DNA of 64,000 nucleotides. Origin: Paenibacillus profundus (GTDB lineage: Bacteria; Bacillota; Bacilli; Paenibacillales; Paenibacillaceae). The stretch lies in the NCBI RefSeq assembly GCF_021369635.1, contig NZ_JAJNBZ010000005.1:188905-252904 (forward strand), written 5' to 3'. Each line of letters begins with the position of its first letter. The first letter of the stretch is position 1. The notes under the pieces were generated by a model, which ran no database searches, was not told the DNA's origin, and saw only the letters and a list, made by a program, of their open reading frames with translations. Shown one piece after another: positions 34,008-42,927 of the stretch. Position numbers and translations under genes: made by a program.

Positions 34008-34033
34008 TTTTTCATGGAGTTATGCTGTAAAAT
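34005..34033 (+). promoter_or_regulatory. Sigma-A promoter of the 424-residue gene
   Basis: TTGTTT at 34005-34010, 17 bp, TAAAAT at 34028-34033. It is overlapped at its -35 by the LexA box. RNA would start near 34040, before the AGGAGG at 34053-34058. Confidence 0.7.
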
Positions 34034-34067
34034 GATTGTACGAAACGACTCCAGGAGGCGATTGAAC

Positions 34068-35342
34068 ATGGAAGAGAAATATATACCATATGATATCAAA
34101 AACGAAGGCTTAAAAGAGTTGCTCTATCAACTATTTCAGCAGCTTGATTATTCCTTGCAGTATGGCGATGAACGCGTCGCATGGTGTGAAGAGGTGTTGC
34201 GCAACCAATCATGGCTCCATAGCTACATTCAAACCAAGCAGTTCTCAAACAGACATATAAAAACAAATAATGATTTCTTATGTGAAAATGATGAATTTTC
34301 CGAGTGCTTATCCAAAATAGCCGACTATATTTTATTTACGGATTTCCGGGACGAGCCGCACCAACAAGATGTGCTTTCTGGCAAGTGCAATAACATAAAA
34401 AATGAATATCCTACTCTATCTCAGCATAAAAAATCGACAAATAAATATAGAGAAGCGCTCGTATTTGAGAACGTTCCAGAATCGAAACTGGCCCTCCAAG
34501 AGCACAGCATTCAAGAGATGTTAATCAAACGAAAATCCGAGAAAAGACAACAGGAAGATAGAAAGGTTTCAAAAAAAGATATCGAGAAGTATGCGCCGCT
34601 CCAACAAATCATGCTGAATATTCATCATTTAGAGAAACAACTGCAGGCAACAGCTGCAGCAGCTACCAATAAGCAGCCATTGAACGATGTCAAAGCACGA
34701 AAAATGAGGAAGCTGCTTGGAGAATTAAAGTACGAAATGTTTATTGTTAGAGAAAAGTTGCGCGGCGTTTTTTCATTTGAATCGAGCGGCACTTCCGCCT
34801 ATGTATGGGATGAGGATACCGGTTATTTTGACGGAGACCATTATATTTCAGTAAGCGACAATAAAATTGATTTTAAAAAGGGAGAACACATTCAAGGTAT
34901 TTTGCTGCATTATTTTGAACTGAGCTCAAAATATGTCGGCCGTGTTGATGAAGACTTATATGAAATACTAAGGGAGGTTAAGGATTTAGCTGCAATTACC
35001 AACTTAAAGCCAAAGGAAAGAGATGTTCTGAATATCCTGCTGCAGCAAAGTGAGTCGTATCGGATGAATATGTCCTACATCCATCATGAGAAGACCAATG
35101 ATATTTTAACGGATGATAAGCTTAACGATGATGAAAAGTGGTGTAAGATGATGACCTTTACGATAAATCCGAAGACGGAAATCATCAGACGCGCCACCGA
35201 GCATGTGCAGCAGACCTATTCCAACAAAGCCAATATGCGACAAGTGAAACGAATGGTACAGAGCATCGCTGATAAAATATCGAAAACCTATTGCGTGTCG
35301 CATAACAGATACATAACAAAGCGTAAAAAGGGGCTCTTATAG
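34068..35342 (+). CDS. SOS-controlled unknown protein, candidate late activator
   Basis: 424 residues from ATG 34068, behind AGGAGG with nine bases of spacing. Mostly helical and charged, with no membrane segment or signal. A short segment near residue 320, ITNLKPKERDVLNILLQQ, resembles the start of a sigma region-4 or LuxR-type helix-turn-helix (L.xxERxVL). The C-terminus is very basic (KRMVQSIADKISKTY...RYITKRKKGLL), as in nucleic-acid-binding proteins. It is the only gene in the island with a visible LexA box and lies upstream of the tail genes. I propose a positive regulator of the tail operon. This is an inference from position, control and composition; no family was recognised. Confidence 0.6.
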   Translation: MEEKYIPYDIKNEGLKELLYQLFQQLDYSLQYGDERVAWCEEVLRNQSWLHSYIQTKQFSNRHIKTNNDFLCENDEFSECLSKIADYILFTDFRDEPHQQDVLSGKCNNIKNEYPTLSQHKKSTNKYREALVFENVPESKLALQEHSIQEMLIKRKSEKRQQEDRKVSKKDIEKYAPLQQIMLNIHHLEKQLQATAAAATNKQPLNDVKARKMRKLLGELKYEMFIVREKLRGVFSFESSGTSAYVWDEDTGYFDGDHYISVSDNKIDFKKGEHIQGILLHYFELSSKYVGRVDEDLYEILREVKDLAAITNLKPKERDVLNILLQQSESYRMNMSYIHHEKTNDILTDDKLNDDEKWCKMMTFTINPKTEIIRRATEHVQQTYSNKANMRQVKRMVQSIADKISKTYCVSHNRYITKRKKGLL

Positions 35343-35557
35343 ACACCCGAAAAATTTTCAAATGGAAAAGTGGTCATTTTTCCTCCAATGCCTCTATATA
35401 TAGTGAGAGGATGAGAGAGGCGGCGTATCCGATTATTAAAAGTAAAATATATATAATTAAAATATTAGAAATGGAGTGGTGCGCAATGAACTTCATTGTA
35501 TAAAGACGATACTTATGAGCTATGAACTACATAATAAGCATTCATTGAGGGATCAAC
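35343..35557. other. Leader region of the tail operon
   Basis: No gene. Holds a small hairpin GGAAAAG...TTTTTCC (35363-35383) that may end the upstream gene, the palindrome at 35392-35407, and an AT-rich block (35437-35470) with TATATATAAT-like sequence that could be a promoter. No standard -35 was seen, which would fit a promoter that needs an activator. Confidence 0.4.
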
Positions 35558-36280
35558 ATGCATATTAACCGGCTAGCAGCTTTTCTCGGAAGACCCGTGT
35601 CATTGGATAATGGAATCCGCCTCTACTCTCCTCTAATTGATGACATTGCCGAGGTCGGCGAGCATAACTATTACATTTATCTGCTGTTTTGTTCTTTTGA
35701 TAAAGAGATAATTTTTAAAGATGTGTTTCGCATCGATGATGATAGATATTCTTTGGTCGAATCTGCTGATGACTATGAATTGTTGACGCTTGAAGAGACA
35801 ACGAAGGCCTATCTATGCAATGCCCTATCCTTCTTTACAAAGGATGACGTGCAGTTCGATAGCGCAACGCGGCAATTTGTTGTTGATGACAGGCCTTTTC
35901 TTACTAAAGATAACTATCGTTTCTGTTCCCGTGTCATTCAAGAGTTGAATGGCCAGGTCAGTGAGGCTAAAGCTGAATTAAAACCAAAAAATAATAAAGC
36001 TAAAATCATGTTCGAGAAGTTGAAAAGGGCAAGAAGGAAATACAATGATGCGGAGCAAAATGCCTTAGAACTGAAAGACATTTTGTCCATCCTCTGCAGT
36101 GCAGAAGGCAACGATATCAATGTATTTAATGTCGGCAAGCTGACCGTGTATCAAGCGTACGAGCAGTTCGAACGAATCGGTCTGAAGGAAAGCCACAACC
36201 GCATGCTGCCCGTCTGGGCGAATGGTTACATGAAAGAAAATGACCAATTGCCTGAATGGATTGTTAAAAGCAAATTATAG
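35558..36280 (+). CDS. Unknown 240-residue protein before the tail tube
   Basis: 240 residues, acidic N-terminal half and a coiled-coil-like centre (residues 125-175: QELNGQVSEAKAELKPKNNKAKIMFEKLKRARRKYNDAEQ). ATG follows GAGGGATCA. First gene of the tail operon, directly before the tube gene. Position suggests a tail-completion, terminator or tube-associated role, but I recognise no family. No membrane segment. The tail must be capped without a head, so this gene is a candidate for a capping protein; that is only an inference. Confidence 0.6.
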   Translation: MHINRLAAFLGRPVSLDNGIRLYSPLIDDIAEVGEHNYYIYLLFCSFDKEIIFKDVFRIDDDRYSLVESADDYELLTLEETTKAYLCNALSFFTKDDVQFDSATRQFVVDDRPFLTKDNYRFCSRVIQELNGQVSEAKAELKPKNNKAKIMFEKLKRARRKYNDAEQNALELKDILSILCSAEGNDINVFNVGKLTVYQAYEQFERIGLKESHNRMLPVWANGYMKENDQLPEWIVKSKL

Positions 36281-36321
36281 TTTTTTTAAAATTAAACAGA
36301 CATATTAGGAGGATTTACACT

Positions 36322-37092
36322 ATGACATTAGGAAAATACGGTTCCCGCGAAATTTTGGACACACAAATTATTGATTACGCAACAAACGCGCCGATCTTAT
36401 ATATGGACTACGCCACATCCGCACAAAATGAATGGACGGGTGAAACGGTATACGCACGCGGCGGAAGCGGCAACCCGCGCCGAATTGCATGGAATGGCGA
36501 TAAGGGCGCTACGCTTACGCTGGAAACGCAAATCTTTACGATGCAGCATCTCGCCTTGCTGGCAGGCGATGAAATTACGAACGGCCCGCAAAGCATCTAC
36601 AAGCGTGAAATCGTTCTGGTTGAGAGTGACGGATCGAGCGGCAAGAAAATCAAGCTGAGCAAAACTCCAGTTGGCGGAAATAAAGCGGTTAGCGTATTTG
36701 AATTTGCCAACGGCGTTACAGGCTCCCCTCAGGACGTGGCATCGGTAACCTCTGCCGAAGTGAAGCTTGCTGACACTTCCACTGTGGCTGTAGGTCAAGA
36801 AGTGGAAGTATATTATCAATTCCAGGCGACGACTGCCCATAAATTGTCCTTCAACGCGAAGTCGTTCCCGAAATATGTGAAAATTGTCGGCGATACGCTC
36901 TATGCCGATGAAGTGAGCGGCGAAATGGTTCCGATGCAAATGACTTATTACAAGGCGAAGCTCCAGCCGAACTTCACCCTGACGATGAGCCCTACTGGTG
37001 ATCCAAGCTCGCTGTCTCTTGTGTTTGATATTTTCCCTGCGAAAGTAAATGGCGTGGACACGCTGGCAGATATGGTCATTTACGAGGATTAA
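36322..37092 (+). CDS. Major tail (tube) protein
   Basis: 256 residues with an all-beta layout typical of major tail proteins. The region LYMDYATSAQNEWTGETVYARGGSGNPRRIAWNGDKGATLTLETQIFTMQHLALLAGDEI is like the tube protein of Gram-positive siphophages (shown in part; residues 28-87). It would form the hexameric rings of the tail tube around the tape measure. Preceded by AGGAGG. The C-terminal third (LQPNFTLTMSPTGDPSSLSLVFDIFPA) is also typical. No sheath gene follows or precedes it, which points to a non-contractile tail. Confidence 0.8.
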   Translation: MTLGKYGSREILDTQIIDYATNAPILYMDYATSAQNEWTGETVYARGGSGNPRRIAWNGDKGATLTLETQIFTMQHLALLAGDEITNGPQSIYKREIVLVESDGSSGKKIKLSKTPVGGNKAVSVFEFANGVTGSPQDVASVTSAEVKLADTSTVAVGQEVEVYYQFQATTAHKLSFNAKSFPKYVKIVGDTLYADEVSGEMVPMQMTYYKAKLQPNFTLTMSPTGDPSSLSLVFDIFPAKVNGVDTLADMVIYED

Positions 37093-37106
37093 TCGACACT
37101 GCGGCT

Positions 37107-37232
37107 TTCAGGAGGCAGATCTACTGGAGCGGCCTGAAAAGCGGCCCGCTGGAGATGCCTAAGAGGCGGATCCACTGGAACGCCTAAGAGGTGGAACTGC
37201 TGGAACAGCCCAAGAGACGGATCCACTGGAAA
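37107..37232. repeat. Five tandem 25-bp repeats in a 454-bp gap
   Basis: Five imperfect copies starting at 37107, 37132, 37157, 37182 and 37208, spaced 25, 25, 25 and 26 bp. Each has a GCCTAAGAGGC-like left half and a GATCCACTGGAAC-like right half. The gap 37093-37545 otherwise holds a perfect palindrome ATTGGAT-TTG-ATCCAAT (37277-37293) and no convincing reading frame. Confidence 0.8.
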
Positions 37233-37495
37233 ATGTGCAGCAGAAAGTTGGGTTTGCGCGGCTAAGCGGCCTGTTGATTGGATTTGATCCAATGGATTTG
37301 ACTATTTTTCTGTGCATACACCGGAATAAGTGCAAAAGCATTGAATCGCATTGGACATATTCTAATGGAACTTAATCTTAAGCGGTCTCCATGCTGCTTT
37401 CACTGTACAGAATCCAATGGATGTCACATTGGGGGGGAAGATTGGGAGGCGTTCGTTCCGCTTCCGTCCCAGTTGAATCCGTTTCGCTTTTATTT

Positions 37496-37517
37496 AGGGG
37501 AGTATTCTTCCTCCCCT
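37496..37517 (+). promoter_or_regulatory. Hairpin before the tail chaperone gene
   Basis: Perfect stem AGGGGAG/CTCCCCT with an 8-base loop, followed by ATTTCATTTT. It may be a weak terminator or a translation-control hairpin that lowers chaperone synthesis relative to the tube protein. Confidence 0.5.
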
Positions 37518-37545
37518 ATTTCATTTTAATAAGGAGGAATCCGAC

Positions 37546-38028
37546 ATGGCACAACTCAAAAATCTCACCTTGACCCAGGTAAAAAAAGAAACCAATGAAA
37601 AATACAAACCTAAAAAACAAGTCGTGTTCGACAACAACACGAAGGTCGATGTCGAGACCGTATTTCGCCCTTCCCGGAAAAACAAGCTCAAAGCAGAGCT
37701 TTTGCGCATCTTGACCGAAGCATTGACAACCAAGCAGCCATTTGATGCCGGCCTGATTCTGGGCCTCGAAACGATGCTGGCCATCAAGTACTTTACGTCG
37801 CTGAAGACCGATGCTGAAACATTTGAGCAATATATGGAGATGCTTCATTTGCTCAATGATGGCGACTATACCGAAAAGATTTTGGATGCTTTTGAAATCG
37901 ATGAGCTGCACATGCTGTTCGAGGAATTGGATGCCGCTCTAGGCGTATTCAACCAAGCGATCGATAAGGAGCTTGAAAAATGGAACAGCGAACACGCAGA
38001 CACGGAAAAAGATACAGAGACCGCTTAG
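37546..38028 (+). CDS. Tail assembly chaperone (gpG-like)
   Basis: 160 residues, helical and acidic at the C-terminus, lying between the tube and tape-measure genes as gpG-type chaperones do. Such proteins coat the tape measure while the tube polymerises. ATG follows AAGGAGG. The N-terminus (LTLTQVKKETNEKYKPKKQVVFD) is basic and the core (LKAELLRILTEALTTKQPFDAG) helical. Function inferred from position, size and composition. Confidence 0.7.
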   Translation: MAQLKNLTLTQVKKETNEKYKPKKQVVFDNNTKVDVETVFRPSRKNKLKAELLRILTEALTTKQPFDAGLILGLETMLAIKYFTSLKTDAETFEQYMEMLHLLNDGDYTEKILDAFEIDELHMLFEELDAALGVFNQAIDKELEKWNSEHADTEKDTETA

Positions 38029-38045
38029 TAAAGGAGTGAACGTTC

Positions 38046-38207
38046 ATGCCTAAATATGAATTGTCAGACAACATCGTCAGCAATATTTTGCAGTTTCTGA
38101 ACCGGACGCCGGTCGAAGGCTTCTCCCAGCAGGATGCGATGTATGAAATCCGCTACCTGCTCTCCCACCCCATCGCGGAGGAGCACGACACCCAAGAAAG
38201 TGAATGA
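38046..38207 (+). CDS. Small tail-assembly protein (gpT-position)
   Basis: 53 residues from ATG 38046 with AAAGGAG eight bases upstream. It occupies the place of the second chaperone reading frame (gpT) between chaperone and tape measure. In phage lambda and many others the two are joined by a -1 frameshift. Here the -1 frame meets a TGA at 38037-38039 before this gene, so it is made as a separate protein. Sequence: helical, with NIVSNILQFLNRTP and YEIRYLLSHP. Confidence 0.65.
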   Translation: MPKYELSDNIVSNILQFLNRTPVEGFSQQDAMYEIRYLLSHPIAEEHDTQESE

Positions 38208-38258
38208 GCATGCTGACGAATGCGCATGCGCTCATCATGAAGGAAAGGAGTGGAAGCC

Positions 38259-41200
38259 ATGAAAAACGATTTAACCCTGCTGACCGGTTCCTTGAATATT
38301 ACGAAGACAGTTGAAGAGATCAATAAGGCAATCAAAAAGATCGAGAAACATCCCAAGCTTAGTAAAGTAAAACTAAGTGTTGATTTTGATCAGAAGTATA
38401 CGAAAAGCGTGGATGTATTGCTTTCATCCGGGCAACAAGTAATAAAACACTTTGAGCTGCAAAAGAAACTCATTGAAGAAATCATAGCCAAAAATTTCTC
38501 GCTTGGTGAGGCAATCAATAGGGTCACACAAAGAATACGCGCAAATATAGATAGCTCAGTCCAAGCCACAAAACATATAAATGATAGAAGATCAGCAATT
38601 CTGCAAGAAAGCGATGCTATCCTAACCCTAATTAGTAATATGGAGAGGTTCGAAGCAAAGCAACAAGATTTACTTCGTGTACAGTCAGCCAGCGAAATAG
38701 GGAGTAACGAAGCATCAAAGAGTGTTGAATCCGCACCCCAAACGGAGGCAAGCCCTGTATCCAATCCGTTTGAAAAAACAGCCAACGATTTTTTTAAAGA
38801 TGTAAATATAGACGCTTTTAAAAAGCTGTTTGATACATCTATGGTCTCCCTATTCTTTGAAGCAATAGCTCAAGGTGGACTAAAGTTCAAAGCACTCTCG
38901 GTATTCGCGGAAATTTATACCAGCTCGACTGTCAAAGCACGAATAGCAACGGTTGCTCTACAATCTGCTTTAAGCTTGGGGTTGTCTGTCGCTATTGGGG
39001 CAGTAGTGAGTGGTCTAACCTATTTATACAATAAATATGAAGAAGAAAAACAGCAACAAATCGAATTAGAAAAACAAACGAGACAGACCACCGAGTCATG
39101 GACAGCTCATAAAGATGAAATATTAGAGCTTGTCAACACTTATAATTATCTTCAAGCTGTAACACAAAATGGGCAACTGTTCACGAATCATGAACAAGAG
39201 CAGTCTTATCTGGACGTAATTGAGAGATTGTCCACTCTTATGCCGGGTCTAGTAGCATCCATTGATGAAAAAGGCCAAAAGCATTTAAAGAGCACAGAGG
39301 CTATTCAGAGAGAAATAGAGAACACCGAAAAGCTATCTAAAATTCAGCTAAGAATTGATGCACATTCTGCTAAAGATAATTACAAAGATAAAATAAATGA
39401 AATTAATAAACTAAATAAAGAAATAGCAAAAATAGAGCGCAAAAAAAGCATAAAAAATCGTCAAGCTCAAGTACCAGCTTCGTCACGCAGCCAAGAAACT
39501 CAAGATGAGTTCATACGCAGTCGTAATATCGAGTTAGGAAAATTAGATCTTCAAATCATTAACACTCAACAGAAAATTGCAAGTTCATCAGATGAATTAT
39601 TGAATTCTGTTTCTTCCTCCGTTGAGGGGATTTTAAAGTTACGGGACATTGAGTTTAATCCTGAAACATCGAAAGAAATAAAAAACATAATCAATTCCCT
39701 TGATTCAGAAATAGTCAATGATGAAAGCAAGCTTGAAGAATTCACAACAAGTTTAGCCGAACTTGCAGAAATCTTATCAGACGGCATTGTTTCTTATAAG
39801 GAAAAGGAACGTTTTGTGCAATTAAAGAATGCTCTTCAATTGAGTGATGAAGCTGTTAACAACCTAACTAATTCATTTAAAGAAAACAATGAAGAGGTCA
39901 AAAGCTTAAAAAGTGTTAACGAACTGTCCGGTGACCTGAAATATTTCAATAATATCTTATCCACTGTTGAACAAGGACAAAAACTAAACGCAGATGCAGC
40001 GTCTGAATTAATTCAAAAGTACCCTGAGTTAGCTGATAACGTCCACAAGATGAGCGATGGATGGAGTATCGAAAAAGATGCTATTGAGGACGTCAGATCA
40101 AAAAAATTAGATTTACTTAACGATTCAATACTTGCTGAAAATGGAATCACCGAAAACTACAAAACCGAGCTCGAGGCAAGATTAAAAGGCTATGGAATTG
40201 AACTAGATGCGATTAATGATGTAGCTTCGGCAAAGCTAGCTGCTGCGGAAATCAAAGGCTCAGAAGCAATTCCAGAAAATATAAAGAGATATTTGCCTGA
40301 GGGAGCAGCGAAAAAAATAGATGCCACGGCCGAACGTGACCGGAAAGCAATTTTAGATCATGGCGAAAAAATGAACTATGTAGCAAAATTTAGAGAAGCA
40401 CTATCCAGCTCTAAATATGGTGTTTCAGGGTCTAACTCTGGCTCCCGCTCCTCCTCCAGCAGCAAAGACAAGGCTGCCTATGAGTCCCGTTTCAAAATAA
40501 ACAAATTAGAGGACGCCGTCAATAAAGCGAATGCGGAGCTGGACAAAAACCTACAGAAGCTGGATGAAGCCATCGCCTCCGGTAAAGATTACGATAAAGT
40601 ACTCAATAATAGACTGACGCTCTACGACAATCTTACGAAAGCCTTGGATAATCTAAAAAACTCGCATGTCAAACAGCAGCAAGAACTAAGAGGCGTCCTT
40701 GGGAAGGCCGGGCTGCTTGATAAGAACGGCGATGTCATCGAGAACGTCGGCAAAAAGCTGGAATCCATCGCCAACAGCGGCACGGAAACCATTCAAGGCC
40801 ATTCTATCCAAACGATAGAATCCTTTGTCGAACAATATCTCAATCTTCCCCAGCAAATCAATGACGCTGATTCAAAATTGAACCAAGCGGTCATGGGCAT
40901 AGCGGACACATTCGGCAAAGGCCTGGAACGTATTCAAAACACCAGCGGACATAAACAAGCCAAGTCCAAGCATAAAATCGCCATGCTGGGTGAAATCAAC
41001 ACCACGGAAGAAAAAGAGCTGTTGGCTAAGTATACGGAAGAGATTGTTCAGAACATCGTCAACGAGCGAAAGCAAATCAATGATGAAATCTATAAAACCC
41101 AGCAATTTATCCGAAGCAGCAAGTCTACGGATGCACAGAAACGGGCTGCGGAAATATACCTGAAGACTTTGCTGGATGCTCAAAACAATAAGTATGAAGA

Positions 41201-42914
41201 GGTAGTCGCTCAATCTGAGGACCTCGGAAAAAAACAAGCGGATGCTCTCATCTCAGGGTTCGAGGATCAGATTAAAGAGCTGGAATTCCAGAAAAGCCTG
41301 TTGGGCTCATTGGACACGCCCGAGAAGCAGCAAGCGGCCAAAGACATCGACAAGGCCATTGCTTCCGTTTACGCCCAAGCTGCACAATCCATTGAATCGC
41401 AAACGGCGGAATTGACGCGGAAAGTAAATCAGAGCCAATCCATCACGGAAAAGAGCCGCACCCAAGCCAAGCTTGATGCTCTCAATGAATATCAGCGCAC
41501 CGTATTGAAGCAAATTTCCGATATGAACAACGCGGAATGGAAAGCCAGATCCGATCGGGCTGACAGCATCATCGAGAATTACAAGAAAATGCTCCAAAAA
41601 GAAAAAGAGCTGCGGGAGCAAGCGATTGAAGAAGAAATACGAGTCGAAAATGAGCGTCATAACAATAAAGTCAAACATTTGGATGACGAGCTAAAACGAT
41701 ACGAAGACATCATCAACGCTCAGCTGAAGTCGCTGGATCGAGCCAATGCGGAAGAGGATTACGAAGCGAAGTTCAATAAATTGATGAAGGAGCGGCAGGA
41801 CATTGCCGACAAGATCAATGTGTTGGCGCTGGACAATTCCTTTGAAGCAAAAGCAAAGAAAAAAGCGCTGCAGGAGCAGCTCGATTCCAAAAATGAAGAA
41901 ATCGACAAGTTCAAGCTCGATCGCGAGCGCGAGCTCGTCAAAGAAGGCCTCTCCGATCAACTCGAAGACCGGAGACGAACGATCGAGAAAGAAAGAGAGC
42001 TCGCAGATAAGCAGCACGAGGACACACTGGACAAGCTTGATCAGGAGAAACGCAAAGTCGAGCGTCATTATAAGCAAATTCTAGAAGATGAGAAATACTT
42101 CTATGACATGAAGCAGTCCCTGCTCAGCGAAGATAAAGTCGCCGTATATACGGCCTTGGACGAGATTCAATCGAAATATGATTCGTTCTTTGCTTATCTC
42201 GAAGGACAAAGCGAGCTATTCGGCAAGAAAATAGCTGACAATATGAGATACGGCTTTGAGCAGGATTATAAAAATACGCAGGAGTATCGCGATACTGTCG
42301 ATTCGTCTGGCAAAGCGCCTTCCGGCAGCTCCGGTGTGCCGGGACATGCAGGCGGAGGCAAGCAGACCGAAGATGCTGACAAGCAGAGAAGCTGGAAGGA
42401 GTACCTTGCCAATAAGCAGCGTGCCGAATCCTTGACCAAGCAAGTGATCCAGCTGCAACGAACCGATCCCAATTCGATTGACATCGTTCATATCAAGGAA
42501 GAAATCAACAAGCTGCGCAAATTAAACAACGATTATCGCAACAAATACAATTTCCCGGATCAATCTTATGATCAGTTGAAAAATATGAAGCCGTTCTCCG
42601 CGAAGTCAGGCGGCATGACTCCCCCTTGGGGAGGCAACAACGGCAAGTTCCTGCTCGCCCACGAGAAAGAAATCATTTTGAATCAATCCGATTCCTTCAA
42701 TTTATTGAAGGTGGTTGATATTACTAGAAATGTAGTCGATTCCATTCGGAACATGAAGCTGCCAAGCCTCACGCAGCAGCAAAACACCACGCATGCCGGC
42801 ACGACGATTCAGAATTTGCACGTAGCCATTACCGGAGCCTTCGGCCCAAAAGACGGCGGCGATATGGCTGCTTCCTTAATCAATGGACTCAAAGCGCGCG
42901 GCGTGAATATTTAG
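38259..42914 (+). CDS. Tail tape measure protein, mosaic
   Basis: 1551 residues, the longest gene of the window; ATG 38259 follows AGGAAAGGAG. By the usual rule of about 0.15 nm per residue, the tail would be near 230 nm. One hydrophobic stretch (SALSLGLSVAIGAVVSGLTYLY, near residue 240) may insert in the target membrane. The rest is coiled coil. The N-terminal 720 residues are AT-rich in codon use; after a serine-rich linker (SGSNSGSRSSSSSKDK near residue 725) codon use shifts to GC-richer, so the two halves seem to come from different sources. The C-terminal end (GGMTPPWGGNNGKFLLAHEKEIILN) resembles tape measure C-termini of Bacillus siphophages. Confidence 0.9.
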   Translation: MKNDLTLLTGSLNITKTVEEINKAIKKIEKHPKLSKVKLSVDFDQKYTKSVDVLLSSGQQVIKHFELQKKLIEEIIAKNFSLGEAINRVTQRIRANIDSSVQATKHINDRRSAILQESDAILTLISNMERFEAKQQDLLRVQSASEIGSNEASKSVESAPQTEASPVSNPFEKTANDFFKDVNIDAFKKLFDTSMVSLFFEAIAQGGLKFKALSVFAEIYTSSTVKARIATVALQSALSLGLSVAIGAVVSGLTYLYNKYEEEKQQQIELEKQTRQTTESWTAHKDEILELVNTYNYLQAVTQNGQLFTNHEQEQSYLDVIERLSTLMPGLVASIDEKGQKHLKSTEAIQREIENTEKLSKIQLRIDAHSAKDNYKDKINEINKLNKEIAKIERKKSIKNRQAQVPASSRSQETQDEFIRSRNIELGKLDLQIINTQQKIASSSDELLNSVSSSVEGILKLRDIEFNPETSKEIKNIINSLDSEIVNDESKLEEFTTSLAELAEILSDGIVSYKEKERFVQLKNALQLSDEAVNNLTNSFKENNEEVKSLKSVNELSGDLKYFNNILSTVEQGQKLNADAASELIQKYPELADNVHKMSDGWSIEKDAIEDVRSKKLDLLNDSILAENGITENYKTELEARLKGYGIELDAINDVASAKLAAAEIKGSEAIPENIKRYLPEGAAKKIDATAERDRKAILDHGEKMNYVAKFREALSSSKYGVSGSNSGSRSSSSSKDKAAYESRFKINKLEDAVNKANAELDKNLQKLDEAIASGKDYDKVLNNRLTLYDNLTKALDNLKNSHVKQQQELRGVLGKAGLLDKNGDVIENVGKKLESIANSGTETIQGHSIQTIESFVEQYLNLPQQINDADSKLNQAVMGIADTFGKGLERIQNTSGHKQAKSKHKIAMLGEINTTEEKELLAKYTEEIVQNIVNERKQINDEIYKTQQFIRSSKSTDAQKRAAEIYLKTLLDAQNNKYEEVVAQSEDLGKKQADALISGFEDQIKELEFQKSLLGSLDTPEKQQAAKDIDKAIASVYAQAAQSIESQTAELTRKVNQSQSITEKSRTQAKLDALNEYQRTVLKQISDMNNAEWKARSDRADSIIENYKKMLQKEKELREQAIEEEIRVENERHNNKVKHLDDELKRYEDIINAQLKSLDRANAEEDYEAKFNKLMKERQDIADKINVLALDNSFEAKAKKKALQEQLDSKNEEIDKFKLDRERELVKEGLSDQLEDRRRTIEKERELADKQHEDTLDKLDQEKRKVERHYKQILEDEKYFYDMKQSLLSEDKVAVYTALDEIQSKYDSFFAYLEGQSELFGKKIADNMRYGFEQDYKNTQEYRDTVDSSGKAPSGSSGVPGHAGGGKQTEDADKQRSWKEYLANKQRAESLTKQVIQLQRTDPNSIDIVHIKEEINKLRKLNNDYRNKYNFPDQSYDQLKNMKPFSAKSGGMTPPWGGNNGKFLLAHEKEIILNQSDSFNLLKVVDITRNVVDSIRNMKLPSLTQQQNTTHAGTTIQNLHVAITGAFGPKDGGDMAASLINGLKARGVNI

Positions 42915-42927
42915 GAGGTGACATCCA

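Noticed and set aside
37990-38207. Programmed -1 frameshift joining the tail chaperone to the small gene after it
   Set aside because: The small gene is in the -1 frame, but that frame has a TGA at 38037-38039 before its ATG, the A-rich stretch is not a canonical slippery heptamer, and the small gene has its own AAAGGAG site.
36322-38207. Contractile (R-type) tailocin
   Set aside because: No sheath-sized gene next to the tube and no contractile baseplate wedge genes; hub and Dit are of siphophage type.
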